From Shimia_B sp038527375 (lineage in GTDB: Bacteria; Pseudomonadota; Alphaproteobacteria; Rhodobacterales; Rhodobacteraceae): a stretch of DNA of 64,000 nt. The position numbers were made by a program, and so were the translations under genes. Numbering within the stretch: the stretch's first letter is position 1; each line of letters starts with the position of its first letter. Below, one piece after another: positions 28,183 through 36,010 of this stretch. Below the pieces are notes generated by a model. It was given only the letters and a program-made list of their open reading frames with translations, ran no database searches and had not been told where the DNA came from. Where the stretch lies: positions 62,001 to 126,000 of the forward strand of contig JBCBFU010000002.1 in assembly GCA_038527375.1 (NCBI GenBank), read 5' to 3'.

Positions 28183-28842
28183 TTACTCGCCGCCCAATGC
28201 GGAGGCCGTCGAAGACGTGGCCTCGGTTGCCGACTCCACGTATTCCCGGAACACGATCTCGGCGTATTTGCCTTGCAACACGGTCGGGTGGTTCTCCACG
28301 AAGCCCGAAACCTCGGTCACGGTGCGCCGGTTGCGGCGTTCGCGGTCCTGCGTGTAGATCAGCGGCTGCGTCTCGCCAAAGCTGACCACAGCCTCTAGGC
28401 GCGACCGACTAATGCCCAAGGTCGACAGATACGACACCACGGCCTGCGCCCGGCGCAGCCCCAGCGATTTGTTGAAGCTGTCGGACCCCACGGCGTCCGT
28501 ATGCCCGTAGACGCGGAAGCGCACCTCTGGGAATTGGCGGATGAAATGGGCCTGTTGCAACAGCACCTGCCGCGCGGACGGATCAAGGACCGCAGAATTG
28601 AAGGCAAAGGTGACCGTCGACGGCACCTCTGCGGCGAACCGCTGTGACAGGTCGATCGCAAAGCCGCGCTGACCCGTCATGAGCAGTTGGTTGTTCATCG
28701 TCGGGTTGCCAAAGCCGCCCTCGTCCAGGATCGATCCCGCTTCGCGATGGTTGAAATTGTACACAGGGTCACGGCTGGCGCATGACGCCAGAACAGCCAG
28801 TCCCGCAATCGCGGCAACGTATTTCATGTGCCCCCGCACCAT
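28183..28842 (-). CDS. OmpA-family lipoprotein in the Tad locus
   Basis: A 219-residue lipoprotein. The signal ends LAVLASC (lipobox cysteine near residue 21 from this start), and an OmpA-like peptidoglycan-binding domain fills residues ~90-195, with YGHTDAVGSDSFNKSLGLRRA as the core (part quoted). It probably fixes the Tad secretin complex to peptidoglycan. Two ATGs are possible, 28842 and 28827. The first has AAAGGG eight bases upstream and is preferred. It follows the secretin gene by 12 bases. Confidence 0.88.
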   Translation of the reverse strand: MVRGHMKYVAAIAGLAVLASCASRDPVYNFNHREAGSILDEGGFGNPTMNNQLLMTGQRGFAIDLSQRFAAEVPSTVTFAFNSAVLDPSARQVLLQQAHFIRQFPEVRFRVYGHTDAVGSDSFNKSLGLRRAQAVVSYLSTLGISRSRLEAVVSFGETQPLIYTQDRERRNRRTVTEVSGFVENHPTVLQGKYAEIVFREYVESATEATSSTASALGGE

Positions 28843-28854
28843 TGCTAGCGCCCT

Positions 28855-30282
28855 TTAATCCAGAACATAGCCATATGACCCGCTAAAGTCTTGTTTTGCA
28901 ACTTCTCCTGCCGCGCCTTGTGTCGGAGTTGTGCCTGCGACGCGGCCAAACAGGAACAGGTCCCGCTCGGACGGTGCGCGCACGCGATCTGTGGGAAGCG
29001 CGAGCGTATCGCCTTTGACCGGCGTCACGAGGTGTGGCGTGATGATAATGACAAGCTCGGACTGCTCGCGCTGGTATTCGGTCGACCGGAACAGGGTGCC
29101 GAGGACCGGAATATCGCCCAGCCAGGGAACCTGCGCGTTCGAATCGCGGAAGTCGTCTTCCAGAAGTCCTGCAATGGCAAAGCTTTCGCCATCGCGCATT
29201 TCCACGGTCGTCGATGTCTCGCGGCGCGAGAAGGCGTCCACCGTAAAGCTGCCGGTCGAAATGCCGTTCGATCCGTCGATCGAGCTCACCGCGGCGCGGA
29301 GCTGTAGGTTGATCGTGTCGCCATCGACCACGCGCGGGGTAAAGTTCAACTCGATCCCGAAGGGTTTGTATTCGATCGACGTGGTCGCGTTGTCTTGGGC
29401 CACGGGCACCGGATATTCGCCGCCGGCCAGGAATGTCGCCTCTTGGCCGCTCAGCGCGGTCAGGTTGGGTTCTGCCAGTGTGCGCACAAAACCTTTGCTT
29501 TCAAGGGCTTCCAGAAGGATGTCCACACGGACCGCATCAATGTCGAACCCAAAGATGGATGCGCCAATTGCGTCAACCGCCGGGGTCAGGACACCGACGG
29601 CCTGGCCAAAGTTCGTGCCTTCGGCCGGTGCATCGGTCTGCAGGGTTGCGGTGCCCAAAGCGGTCAGGGAGTTTCCATCGTCGTCCCGCGCAACCAAGCC
29701 GCCCTTGAGGCCCTTGGACACCGAGCGCTGCATTTCCGCAAAGCGGACTTTCAGCATGACTTGGTGGTTGCCGCCGACGACCATCAGGTTCGACACCCGC
29801 TCGGGCGCATATCGCTGTGCCAGATCAATGGCGCGGTCCATGCGTGCGATGCTGCTAACCTGACCGGACAGGACGATGCCGTCATTGGCGGTGCGCACTT
29901 CGATCTGCTCGTTGGGCAGGATCTGACGCAAACGTTCTTTGAATTCGCTGATATCGGGCGCGACGCGCACCTCGACATTGGTGATCAGGCGTCCATCTGC
30001 ACCCAAAAGGGTCAGCGACGTCCGGCCCGGCTGACGGCCCAGCACGTAGATTGTGCGATCCGACAGGGTCGAGATGTCCGCGATTTCCGGGTTCGCGATC
30101 GACAGTTCGGCAAAGGGGACGTCGCTTTCGACGACCACCGCGCGACTGACCGGCACGTTCAGGGAACTGGAGGGCGCACCGCGCATGACACGCAGCGTTT
30201 CAGCCTGCACCGTTGTCGGAACGACGGACCCGCACGCAAGTCCAATGGCGACCGTAGCCGCCCAAAAGCTCGTTTTGATCAT
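28855..30282 (-). CDS. cpaC: Tad pilus outer-membrane secretin RcpA/CpaC
   Basis: A 475-residue secretin. Signal peptide (residues 1-~31, ending TVQAE), then an N-terminal pilus-type domain, a BON-like region around 100-150, and the C-terminal secretin domain (~220-440) with the PLLEALESKGFVRTLAEPNL-like and VPWLGDIPVLGTLFRS blocks. It forms the outer-membrane ring for pilus exit. The frame extends upstream to 30390, but the ATG at 30282 gives the proper signal. It follows cpaB after a 176-base gap that holds a hairpin. Confidence 0.94.
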   Translation of the reverse strand: MIKTSFWAATVAIGLACGSVVPTTVQAETLRVMRGAPSSSLNVPVSRAVVVESDVPFAELSIANPEIADISTLSDRTIYVLGRQPGRTSLTLLGADGRLITNVEVRVAPDISEFKERLRQILPNEQIEVRTANDGIVLSGQVSSIARMDRAIDLAQRYAPERVSNLMVVGGNHQVMLKVRFAEMQRSVSKGLKGGLVARDDDGNSLTALGTATLQTDAPAEGTNFGQAVGVLTPAVDAIGASIFGFDIDAVRVDILLEALESKGFVRTLAEPNLTALSGQEATFLAGGEYPVPVAQDNATTSIEYKPFGIELNFTPRVVDGDTINLQLRAAVSSIDGSNGISTGSFTVDAFSRRETSTTVEMRDGESFAIAGLLEDDFRDSNAQVPWLGDIPVLGTLFRSTEYQREQSELVIIITPHLVTPVKGDTLALPTDRVRAPSERDLFLFGRVAGTTPTQGAAGEVAKQDFSGSYGYVLD

Positions 30283-30414
30283 GTGACCTGCCTCTATGAT
30301 CACGCCTCTGGCCCATCTCTTCGGATGGTACTCAGTCTGATTATGCTGCAAATCCGCTTTTTTTGCAACAATCAATGCTTTGCCGGGCAAAGCTGCTGTG
30401 GATAACGCGCAACA

Positions 30415-30434
30415 AGGGGCGCTGCAGCGCCCCT
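30415..30434. terminator. 20-base perfect palindrome between cpaB and cpaC
   Basis: The sequence AGGGGCGCTGCAGCGCCCCT is fully self-complementary and would fold into an eight-pair stem with a four-base loop. It sits 24 bases beyond the cpaB stop (minus strand), inside the operon. There is no T-run, so an intercistronic stabiliser or attenuator fits better than a full terminator. Confidence 0.45.
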
Positions 30435-30458
30435 GTCATAGGTTCGGATTTGCTGGCG

Positions 30459-31301
30459 TTAATTGGTGCAGGGGATCGGGATCTCGACCACCTCTGCGCC
30501 GCGCCGGGTGCGGATCGTGCAGACCTCTTCCTGCTCGACCTCTGCGGCGACCTCCTCGACGACGCCCAGAAGCGCGCGTTGGTCGACGTCGTTCACGTTT
30601 GCGACGGTGTCATCTTCGGCCCCGACAAGGGCAAGGGACAACCGGCCCGAGTTCTGCGCGTGGGCCAGCTTGGCCACCTGTTGCGGACGGACCTCGACGG
30701 TGATCGTGCGCGCAACTTGCGGACCATCAAGATCCCCGCTGGCCTGTTGGTCGATCGCAATGATCTTGAGCCGGGTATCAATCAACTTGGTCACGTCGCC
30801 GCCATTGCGGTTGCCGTTAAATTGACGACCCGTCCAGTAGACATCAACGGTGTCGCCCGGGCGCAGGAAGCCCGACACCCCGGTCGATACGTCCACATTG
30901 ATCGTAAATGCGCGCATGCCCTTGGTCAGGGTCGACGTCAGTCCGGCATTTTGCCCCGGCTCGGTCACCTTAACGGCCAGGATCGGCTCGCCCTTTTCAA
31001 TCGCGCGCAGGACCACGCGCAATTCGTTTTCACCGCGGCTGAACAGCTCTTCGGGGGCCTGGAATGCCCCTTCGGGCAGGGCCACGACCGGCCATTTCAC
31101 CAACGATACGTCGGAAAGCTCGATTTGCTCGCCATATCGCAGCGGCTCCTTGGCCACGATGATCTGGGTCAGCTCGATGTTCTGGGCGCGTTGTTCGGCC
31201 AACGCGTTTTGATGTTCGCTGATGTAACCTCGCGCCAAATAGACCGCGCCCCCTGCAAGGGCGACGCCAATCAGCAGCACAAGACCGAATACCATACGCA
31301 T
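30459..31301 (-). CDS. cpaB: Tad pilus assembly protein CpaB/RcpC
   Basis: A 280-residue protein with an N-terminal membrane anchor or signal (~3-22), an SAF/ChapFlgA-like domain (~40-110; IVAKEPLRYGEQIELSDV), and an RcpC/CpaB domain (~120-260). It is a periplasmic partner of the secretin. The ATG at 31301 has GAGG about seven bases upstream on the minus strand and gives a proper anchor; the frame upstream to 31373 is unlikely coding. Confidence 0.92.
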   Translation of the reverse strand: MRMVFGLVLLIGVALAGGAVYLARGYISEHQNALAEQRAQNIELTQIIVAKEPLRYGEQIELSDVSLVKWPVVALPEGAFQAPEELFSRGENELRVVLRAIEKGEPILAVKVTEPGQNAGLTSTLTKGMRAFTINVDVSTGVSGFLRPGDTVDVYWTGRQFNGNRNGGDVTKLIDTRLKIIAIDQQASGDLDGPQVARTITVEVRPQQVAKLAHAQNSGRLSLALVGAEDDTVANVNDVDQRALLGVVEEVAAEVEQEEVCTIRTRRGAEVVEIPIPCTN

Positions 31302-31422
31302 GTCATTACCTCGTCCATGTCGGAGACGACCTGCACAAGGATATGCGCAGGCGGTTTCCCTCGGGGCCAACATCGCCGGGGAATGCGGCGAAAGCGTGGA
31401 GTTTGCGGGTGTTTTTTGGGGT

Positions 31423-31437
31423 TTGACCTGGGGTCAA
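31423..31437. promoter_or_regulatory. Dyad TTGACC-N3-GGTCAA upstream of cpaB
   Basis: A perfect six-base inverted repeat with a three-base spacer lies about 120 bases before the cpaB start, in the 272-base gap between cpaB and the nearest pilin gene. A second small dyad, CCCATTGATGGG, is at 31471-31482. Symmetry and position suggest an operator, with no further support. Confidence 0.3.
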
Positions 31438-31573
31438 TTCACGGGTCGGTTCAGGCCCCAACAGGCGGTGCCCATTGATGGGATCACTTCACCGCAACAG
31501 GGGGCGCATCAACGTTGGGGGCAGGTCGCAGACCACGTGGACCGCAAGATCGCCCGCGATGGATGCAGGTCGA

Positions 31574-31783
31574 TCAGCTGTCGCTGTCGGTGCTCGCATC
31601 ATCGGGTTGGGCGAGCATCTCGCCCAGTCGGTCAGAGATCGAGGTTGCGGTATCGCCGCTGCCGTCCACCACCATCGACGCAGCACCCGCACCCAGCGCA
31701 ACCACACCGGCTGTCAGCACGATCCAGTCAACGGATACGGCCCCGCTTTTGTCTTTGGTGAAGCGTTCGATGAAGCGCCGCAT
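31574..31783 (-). CDS. Flp-like pilin, divergent paralogue
   Basis: A 69-residue protein. A short basic leader (residues 1-12) is followed by the Flp-type segment SGAVSVDWIVLTAGVVALGAG, a hydrophobic helix, and an acidic tail ending in serine/aspartate. It resembles the three other pilins nearby (GAVTVDWVVLTAAIVGLG) but is more divergent and has the acidic tail, so it could be a minor pilin. The ATG at 31783 has a perfect AAAGGAGA ribosome-binding site on the minus strand. Confidence 0.8.
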   Translation of the reverse strand: MRRFIERFTKDKSGAVSVDWIVLTAGVVALGAGAASMVVDGSGDTATSISDRLGEMLAQPDDASTDSDS

Positions 31784-31823
31784 GATCTCTCCTTTGGGCC
31801 TAACGCGCCCGGTCACTCGTTGA

Positions 31824-31838
31824 TTAACTATGTTTTGA
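31824..31838 (-). promoter_or_regulatory. Possible CtrA-type site upstream of the Flp-like gene
   Basis: TTAA, seven bases, then TTGA (TTAA-N7-TTAA with one mismatch), about 40 bases before the start of the Flp-like gene at 31783. CtrA activates pilin genes in Caulobacter and relatives. One mismatch and a short motif make this only suggestive. Confidence 0.3.
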
Positions 31839-31974
31839 ACAGGAATTGCGTCAAAAAGTAGGAAGCAGGGGGGTTCTTTAGCGTGCCTGTGGAACGTGGC
31901 CGAACAATCCGTGCGCTACCAGTTCTTTGATCCCGGATCATCAACGCCTGGGCGGCGCCTTTGGGATCGAGGAA

Positions 31975-32178
31975 TCAGTTGAGAACGGTGTTCGTCGCGA
32001 CCCGGTCACCGATCTTGCCCAGCTCGGTCTTTGTCGTGTCGCCGACGTTTTGTGTGCCATTTGCCAGAATAAACACACAGGCAAGCCCAAGACCCACGAT
32101 AGCTGCGGTCAACACGACCCAGTCAACCGTTACGGCCCCATCTTCGTCGCGCAACAGGCGAAGCTTCAAAACACTCAT
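31975..32178 (-). CDS. flp: Flp-family pilin
   Basis: A 67-residue pilin precursor: a short basic leader (MSVLKLRLLRDEDG), then the hydrophobic pilin core GAVTVDWVVLTAAIVGLGLA, and a hydrophilic tail. Prepilin cleavage is expected after the glycine preceding AVTVDW. It shares this core with the two identical pilins upstream but has its own leader and tail. The ATG at 32178 has GAGGG upstream; the longer frame from 32241 includes the terminator hairpin and is not coding. Confidence 0.88.
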   Translation of the reverse strand: MSVLKLRLLRDEDGAVTVDWVVLTAAIVGLGLACVFILANGTQNVGDTTKTELGKIGDRVATNTVLN

Positions 32179-32208
32179 CTCACATCCCTCCAGGGTACGT
32201 TGGTCGTG

Positions 32209-32236
32209 AAAAAGGCCGCGCCGAAAAGGCGCGGCC
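32209..32236 (-). terminator. Intrinsic terminator between pilin genes
   Basis: Read on the minus strand, nine-base perfect arms GGCCGCGCC/GGCGCGGCC with a five-base loop are followed directly by TTTTT. It lies 30 bases after the stop of the pilin gene at 32266 and 30 bases before the next pilin gene. It should limit read-through from the duplicated pilin genes into the rest of the locus. Confidence 0.9.
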
Positions 32237-32265
32237 CTCATCCAAGCCTCGAAAGGCAGGGCGTC

Positions 32266-32451
32266 TTAGTAGGACGCGATCGTCATGTCGGTCAGCTCGG
32301 TGTCGATGTCGCTGGCGAGGTCTTTGACGCCACCCGAAACGGTCGTCAGGATTGCGATGCCCAGACCAACGATGGCTGCGGTCAGCACGACCCAGTCAAC
32401 AGTCACGGCACCATCTTCGTCGCGGCGGAAGTTTTTGAAGAAGTTCAGCAT
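32266..32451 (-). CDS. flp: Flp pilin, copy A (identical protein to copy B)
   Basis: A 61-residue Flp-type pilin precursor. The leader MLNFFKNFRRDEDG is followed by the core AVTVDWVVLTAAIVGLGIA and a tail rich in aspartate and threonine. The expected cleavage by CpaA is after the glycine. The protein is identical to that at 32499-32684. Its ribosome-binding site is weak (GGAA), unlike copy B, and a strong terminator follows it. Probably a major structural pilin of the Tad fibre. Confidence 0.92.
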   Translation of the reverse strand: MLNFFKNFRRDEDGAVTVDWVVLTAAIVGLGIAILTTVSGGVKDLASDIDTELTDMTIASY

Positions 32452-32454
32452 TTG
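32266..32454 (-). repeat. Near-identical tandem duplication, unit 1
   Basis: This 189-base unit matches 32499-32687 except for two bases near the stop codon, both silent (32272 and 32275 on the plus strand). Identity ends abruptly at the stop codon on one side and three bases before the start codon on the other, so the duplicated or converted tract is the gene itself. Confidence 0.9.
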
Positions 32455-32498
32455 ATATTCCAGTCTTTTAGAAGTGTTTGGTTTGGATCGGCTGCGTA

Positions 32499-32684
32499 TT
32501 AGTACGAAGCGATCGTCATGTCGGTCAGCTCGGTGTCGATGTCGCTGGCGAGGTCTTTGACGCCACCCGAAACGGTCGTCAGGATTGCGATGCCCAGACC
32601 AACGATGGCTGCGGTCAGCACGACCCAGTCAACAGTCACGGCACCATCTTCGTCGCGGCGGAAGTTTTTGAAGAAGTTCAGCAT
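32499..32684 (-). CDS. flp: Flp pilin, copy B (identical protein to copy A)
   Basis: A 61-residue Flp pilin precursor, residue-for-residue the same as copy A. The ATG at 32684 has GAGGGA nine bases upstream on the minus strand, a better site than copy A. It is the first gene of the pilin array, so a promoter is expected in the 365-base gap to its right. The open frame up to 32726 is not needed. No sign of decay: both copies are intact. Confidence 0.92.
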   Translation of the reverse strand: MLNFFKNFRRDEDGAVTVDWVVLTAAIVGLGIAILTTVSGGVKDLASDIDTELTDMTIASY

Positions 32685-32687
32685 TTG
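32499..32687 (-). repeat. Near-identical tandem duplication, unit 2
   Basis: Partner of the unit at 32266-32454, in direct orientation, with start-to-start spacing of 233 bases. The flanks are unrelated, including the ribosome-binding region. Confidence 0.9.
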
Positions 32688-33052
32688 TTTAGTCCCTCTA
32701 AGGAAGTTCGCATTTGGTCCAGTCAACCTTGCCGGATCAGTGCGGGCGGCCTCTCTATGCCCGCTCCCCGTCTCGGTATGACGCTATATGGCTGTTTGAT
32801 TGGGGCGCGAATTAGGCAGCATTCGTGCAATTTTGCAGAACACGGAAAAATCCAAAGAAATCGTGTAAGTGCATGATATTGAATAAATAAAAACTCTAGA
32901 TTTGCCGCGCGCATTGCCGAGATAAGGCCAATTGAACGCAGTTTTCCCCATTTGAGCGCCTGTTTCGGGGGGGCTTCGGTCGGGTTTGCTGGTCTCGGAG
33001 GGGGGCCATCTGCTAATATCAGGTCAACAAACCGGGCAGAGCAGGACCCGCA
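32688..33052. promoter_or_regulatory. Divergent intergenic region with AT-rich block
   Basis: This 365-base gap separates the minus-strand pilin array from the plus-strand transglycosylase gene and must hold both promoters. It contains an AT-rich tract (~32860-32900), unusual for this GC-rich sequence, and an inverted repeat GCGGGC/GCCCGC at ~32735-32770 that would lie in the pilin leader. I see no gene in it and cannot assign exact -35/-10 elements. Confidence 0.5.
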
Positions 33053-33883
33053 ATGAAAAGACTTAGACTTTCCGCCGCGATTCTCGCGGCAAGCATGGTT
33101 GTGGCGACCTCGGTTCAGGCCGAAAGCGCGTCCCCCCCACCATTTCCCAAATTTACGTTCAAACGGGTCAAACCACCCACAGCGTCGACCCAGCAGCGCA
33201 TCACGGTCCAGATCGAACCGCGCAAACCCGCGGCACTCGCTCCGGCGGATGACGGCGCAGCGATTGCGGCGGCGGCTGCGCCTGCGGCCGCAACAGGAGA
33301 CTACCCCTGGTTTTGGGCCGCCACATCACCGGCGCGCGGGGATGCGGGGGCAGGGCGTCTGTTCGACGTGGTTGATCTGTTGGCGGCTAACCCCACCGTG
33401 GCAACCCCCCGGCTGGGCGATTTGCAGGCGATTGCGGCGGCCCACGATGTCTCGCTCCTCAAGGCGTCCATCGGTACGCGGGTCTCGCCCGCATTCGCTC
33501 TGGCGGTGATCGCGGTTGAAAGTGGCGGGCGTGCAGATGCGGTCAGCCGCGCGGGTGCCCAAGGGTTGATGCAACTGATGCCCGATACAGCGACCGAGAT
33601 GGGGGTCACCGACCCCATGGTGCCCGAAGACAATATTGCCGGGGGTGTGCGCCTGCTTGACCGGTTGATGGCCGCCTATGACGACGACCCCATCCTTGTG
33701 CTGGCGGCCTACAATGCGGGACAGGGCGCGGTGCGCGACCACGATGGCGTGCCGCCCTATGCGGAGACCCGCAACTATGTGCCGCGTGTCATGGCCGCTT
33801 GGACCGTCGCGCGCGCCTTGTGCAAAACGCCGCCCCTTCTTTTATCGGATGGCTGCGTCTTTACGGTCAGCGGCACAAACTAG
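33053..33883 (+). CDS. Secreted lytic transglycosylase (SLT domain)
   Basis: A 276-residue periplasmic protein. Signal peptide (residues 1-~23, ending SVQAE), a proline/alanine-rich linker (~25-85), and a lysozyme-like SLT domain (~125-270) with the catalytic glutamate E156 in AVESGGR, followed by AGAQGLMQLMP and AAYNAGQGAV. It cleaves peptidoglycan glycan strands. Its place beside the Tad array suggests it opens the wall for the pilus machine, but this is inference. Its TAG overlaps the convergent SDR stop. Confidence 0.9.
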   Translation: MKRLRLSAAILAASMVVATSVQAESASPPPFPKFTFKRVKPPTASTQQRITVQIEPRKPAALAPADDGAAIAAAAAPAAATGDYPWFWAATSPARGDAGAGRLFDVVDLLAANPTVATPRLGDLQAIAAAHDVSLLKASIGTRVSPAFALAVIAVESGGRADAVSRAGAQGLMQLMPDTATEMGVTDPMVPEDNIAGGVRLLDRLMAAYDDDPILVLAAYNAGQGAVRDHDGVPPYAETRNYVPRVMAAWTVARALCKTPPLLLSDGCVFTVSGTN

Positions 33884-34617
33884 ATCGACAGCTTCTTGAA
33901 GATCGGTTCGGGCACAAGGCGGATGATCGTCATGATCAATCGCCAAAAGCCGGGCGTGTAGATGACGTTTCGCTTACGGTCGACTGCGCGCAGGATGTCC
34001 CTGGCGACCTTTTCGGGCGGCGCGACGAGGAACATGCCGTCCACCGTCCACGTCATGGCCGTATCCACAAAGCCCGGCTTGACCGTTACCACATGCCCGC
34101 CCGCCCGGGTGAGCCTGTTGCGCAGCCCGCTCAGATAGGTGTGAAAGCCCGCCTTGGCGGCGCCGTAGACATAATTACCCACACGGCCCCGATCGCCCGC
34201 GACCGATCCCACGCCCACAATCGTGCCGCATCCGCGATCTTCGATCAGCGGTGCGAAATGCTGCAACAGGGTTGCGGGGCCGGTAAAGCTGTCTTGGATG
34301 ACGCCGTCGATCAGGGATGGATCGGCGTCGATATCGTCCTGCGCGGGCATGGAGCCCACAAAGACCGCCGCGTTCAGCACGCCTTCGTGGGCCGCCATCT
34401 CTGCAATAAGGGGGCCAAAGGTTGCCGCATCGCGCGCATCGAACGGTAGGGCCTTGGCCACGTGCGCCCCGCGCAGGGATGCGTCTGCCGCCGTGGCCTC
34501 CATATCCACGCTGTCGCGCCCGGCCAGGATTACGCCGTGCCCTTTATCCGCCACCGCGCGCACAAAGGCGCGCGCCATGGACGAGGTCGCCCCAAGGATC
34601 AGCCACGTTTCGGTCAT
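33880..34617 (-). CDS. SDR oxidoreductase, DprE2-like
   Basis: A 245-residue short-chain dehydrogenase. The nucleotide-binding motif GATSSMARA is at residues 9-17, and the catalytic set is S138 with Y151-GAA-K155. The modified N-terminal motif (GATSSMA rather than TGxxxGxG) and the adjacent DprE1-like gene point to the DprE2 type, which reduces the 2-keto intermediate in decaprenylphosphoryl-arabinose synthesis. A different sugar or polyprenyl is possible here. Its start overlaps the upstream flavoprotein stop (ATGA), so the two are co-translated. Confidence 0.75.
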   Translation of the reverse strand: MTETWLILGATSSMARAFVRAVADKGHGVILAGRDSVDMEATAADASLRGAHVAKALPFDARDAATFGPLIAEMAAHEGVLNAAVFVGSMPAQDDIDADPSLIDGVIQDSFTGPATLLQHFAPLIEDRGCGTIVGVGSVAGDRGRVGNYVYGAAKAGFHTYLSGLRNRLTRAGGHVVTVKPGFVDTAMTWTVDGMFLVAPPEKVARDILRAVDRKRNVIYTPGFWRLIMTIIRLVPEPIFKKLSI

Positions 34618-35921
34618 GCGGTTTCCCTCAGCTTCAGGCGGCGGGTCAGGGTGGTCTCTAGCGCGCGGTCGGGGTCGGCTGCATTGCAGATCTCGGCCCA
34701 GCGCGCGTGGTCCGGGTACATGGATTTCACGGCCTCTGCCTGCGCAAGGCTGTCCTTGGCCAGATAGATGCGCCCGCCCGCCGCGCGTGTCATCTCTTCC
34801 AGTTGGGCGATCAGCCCCTCGGCGTCGGACCGTGCGGGAAAATCAACGGCGAGCGTGTAGCCTTCCATTGGGAAGGACATCAGGCCCGCGCGACCTGCAC
34901 CCATACGCTTGAGAACGGCGAGCGGGGACGCTGTCCCGGCCTGCACGATCTCCTCTAACATCTCGCGCAGTCGGCCGACCTCTGCGAGCGGCACCACGCA
35001 TTGAAACTGATGGAACCCACGTTTGCCATAAAGGCGGTTCCAGTCGTGCAATTTGTCGAGCGGGAAGAAGAAGTCTTGGATCGGCTTCACGACGGTGCGC
35101 CCAGACGCAGGCACGCGCCTGTAATAGGCCGCGTTGAACAGGCGCACGATCGGAGGCGACAGGGCAAAGCCCGGCGCATCCATCGGCACTTTGCGGGCAG
35201 GCTTGGGTTTGGGGATCAGGCCCGCGGCGGTTTCCCCTTCCTCAAGGATACCCCGACCAAGGGACGCCCCCCGCGCGGTCGCATCAATCCAGCCTACGGT
35301 ATAGGTCGCCTCAGACGCATCGAGCAGCGCGATATGCTCCTCCCAATCCTCAACCCGGCGTTCGGTCACCATCATGACGTCGCCCTTGCACTGGCTCAGC
35401 CGCAGGACCGCCTGCACAATGATGCCGGTCTGGCCCATGCCGCCCACGGTCGCCTCGAACAGCGTATCGCCGGGCGCGCAGGTCACTTTGGACCCGTTCT
35501 GGTCAAGCGTGATTTCCCGCACATGCTGACCAAAGGTACCCGCGTGGTGGTGGTTCTTGCCGTGCACGTCCATGGCAATGGCGCCGCCGACCGTGGCGAA
35601 CCCGGTTCCCGGCATCACAGCAGGCAGCCAGCCCCGCGGCGCAAAAAGCTCTGCCAGCGCGCCCAACCGCACCCCGGCCTCCACGGTCAGATCCCCCGTG
35701 GTGGGGTCAAAGGCCAACACCCGGTCAAGCCGGGTCATGTCAACGACGCGGCCTCCGTCATTCAGGCAGGCATCGCCGTAACTGCGTCGGCTTCCAATGG
35801 CAGGGGCGGGATCTTGTTCTGTCAGGCGTGCCAGCGCGCTTTGCCGCTCAGGTCGCGCGATGTCACCCTCGGCCCGCAAGGCGCGGCCCCAGCCTGTATA
35901 GGTGTCGTGTTTCCAGCCCAT
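34614..35921 (-). CDS. FAD-linked oxidase, DprE1-like
   Basis: A 435-residue VAO-type flavoprotein with an N-terminal FAD-binding domain (~15-190) and a substrate domain. Motifs GSRRSYGDAC (43-52) and DVHGKNHH (118-125) match those of mycobacterial DprE1, the decaprenylphosphoryl-ribose 2'-oxidase. I do not see a CxN-type segment equivalent to the drug-targeted cysteine. Paired with the SDR it would epimerise a polyprenyl-phosphate sugar for an envelope glycan. The third enzyme of the route, a UbiA-type phosphoribosyltransferase, is not in the window. Confidence 0.75.
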   Translation of the reverse strand: MGWKHDTYTGWGRALRAEGDIARPERQSALARLTEQDPAPAIGSRRSYGDACLNDGGRVVDMTRLDRVLAFDPTTGDLTVEAGVRLGALAELFAPRGWLPAVMPGTGFATVGGAIAMDVHGKNHHHAGTFGQHVREITLDQNGSKVTCAPGDTLFEATVGGMGQTGIIVQAVLRLSQCKGDVMMVTERRVEDWEEHIALLDASEATYTVGWIDATARGASLGRGILEEGETAAGLIPKPKPARKVPMDAPGFALSPPIVRLFNAAYYRRVPASGRTVVKPIQDFFFPLDKLHDWNRLYGKRGFHQFQCVVPLAEVGRLREMLEEIVQAGTASPLAVLKRMGAGRAGLMSFPMEGYTLAVDFPARSDAEGLIAQLEEMTRAAGGRIYLAKDSLAQAEAVKSMYPDHARWAEICNAADPDRALETTLTRRLKLRETA

Positions 35922-36010
35922 AGAGTCACCCGTCCATCCCGATCAGGACTGCCATAGGTGGCGATTAGGGCGATATTGTGGACGATCCTCGGCAATCCAC
36001 CCGGATTGTT

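Noticed and set aside
32828..32845. Sigma-54-like promoter on the minus strand upstream of the pilin array
   Set aside because: The sequence resembles the -24/-12 motif but lacks the essential GG at -24.
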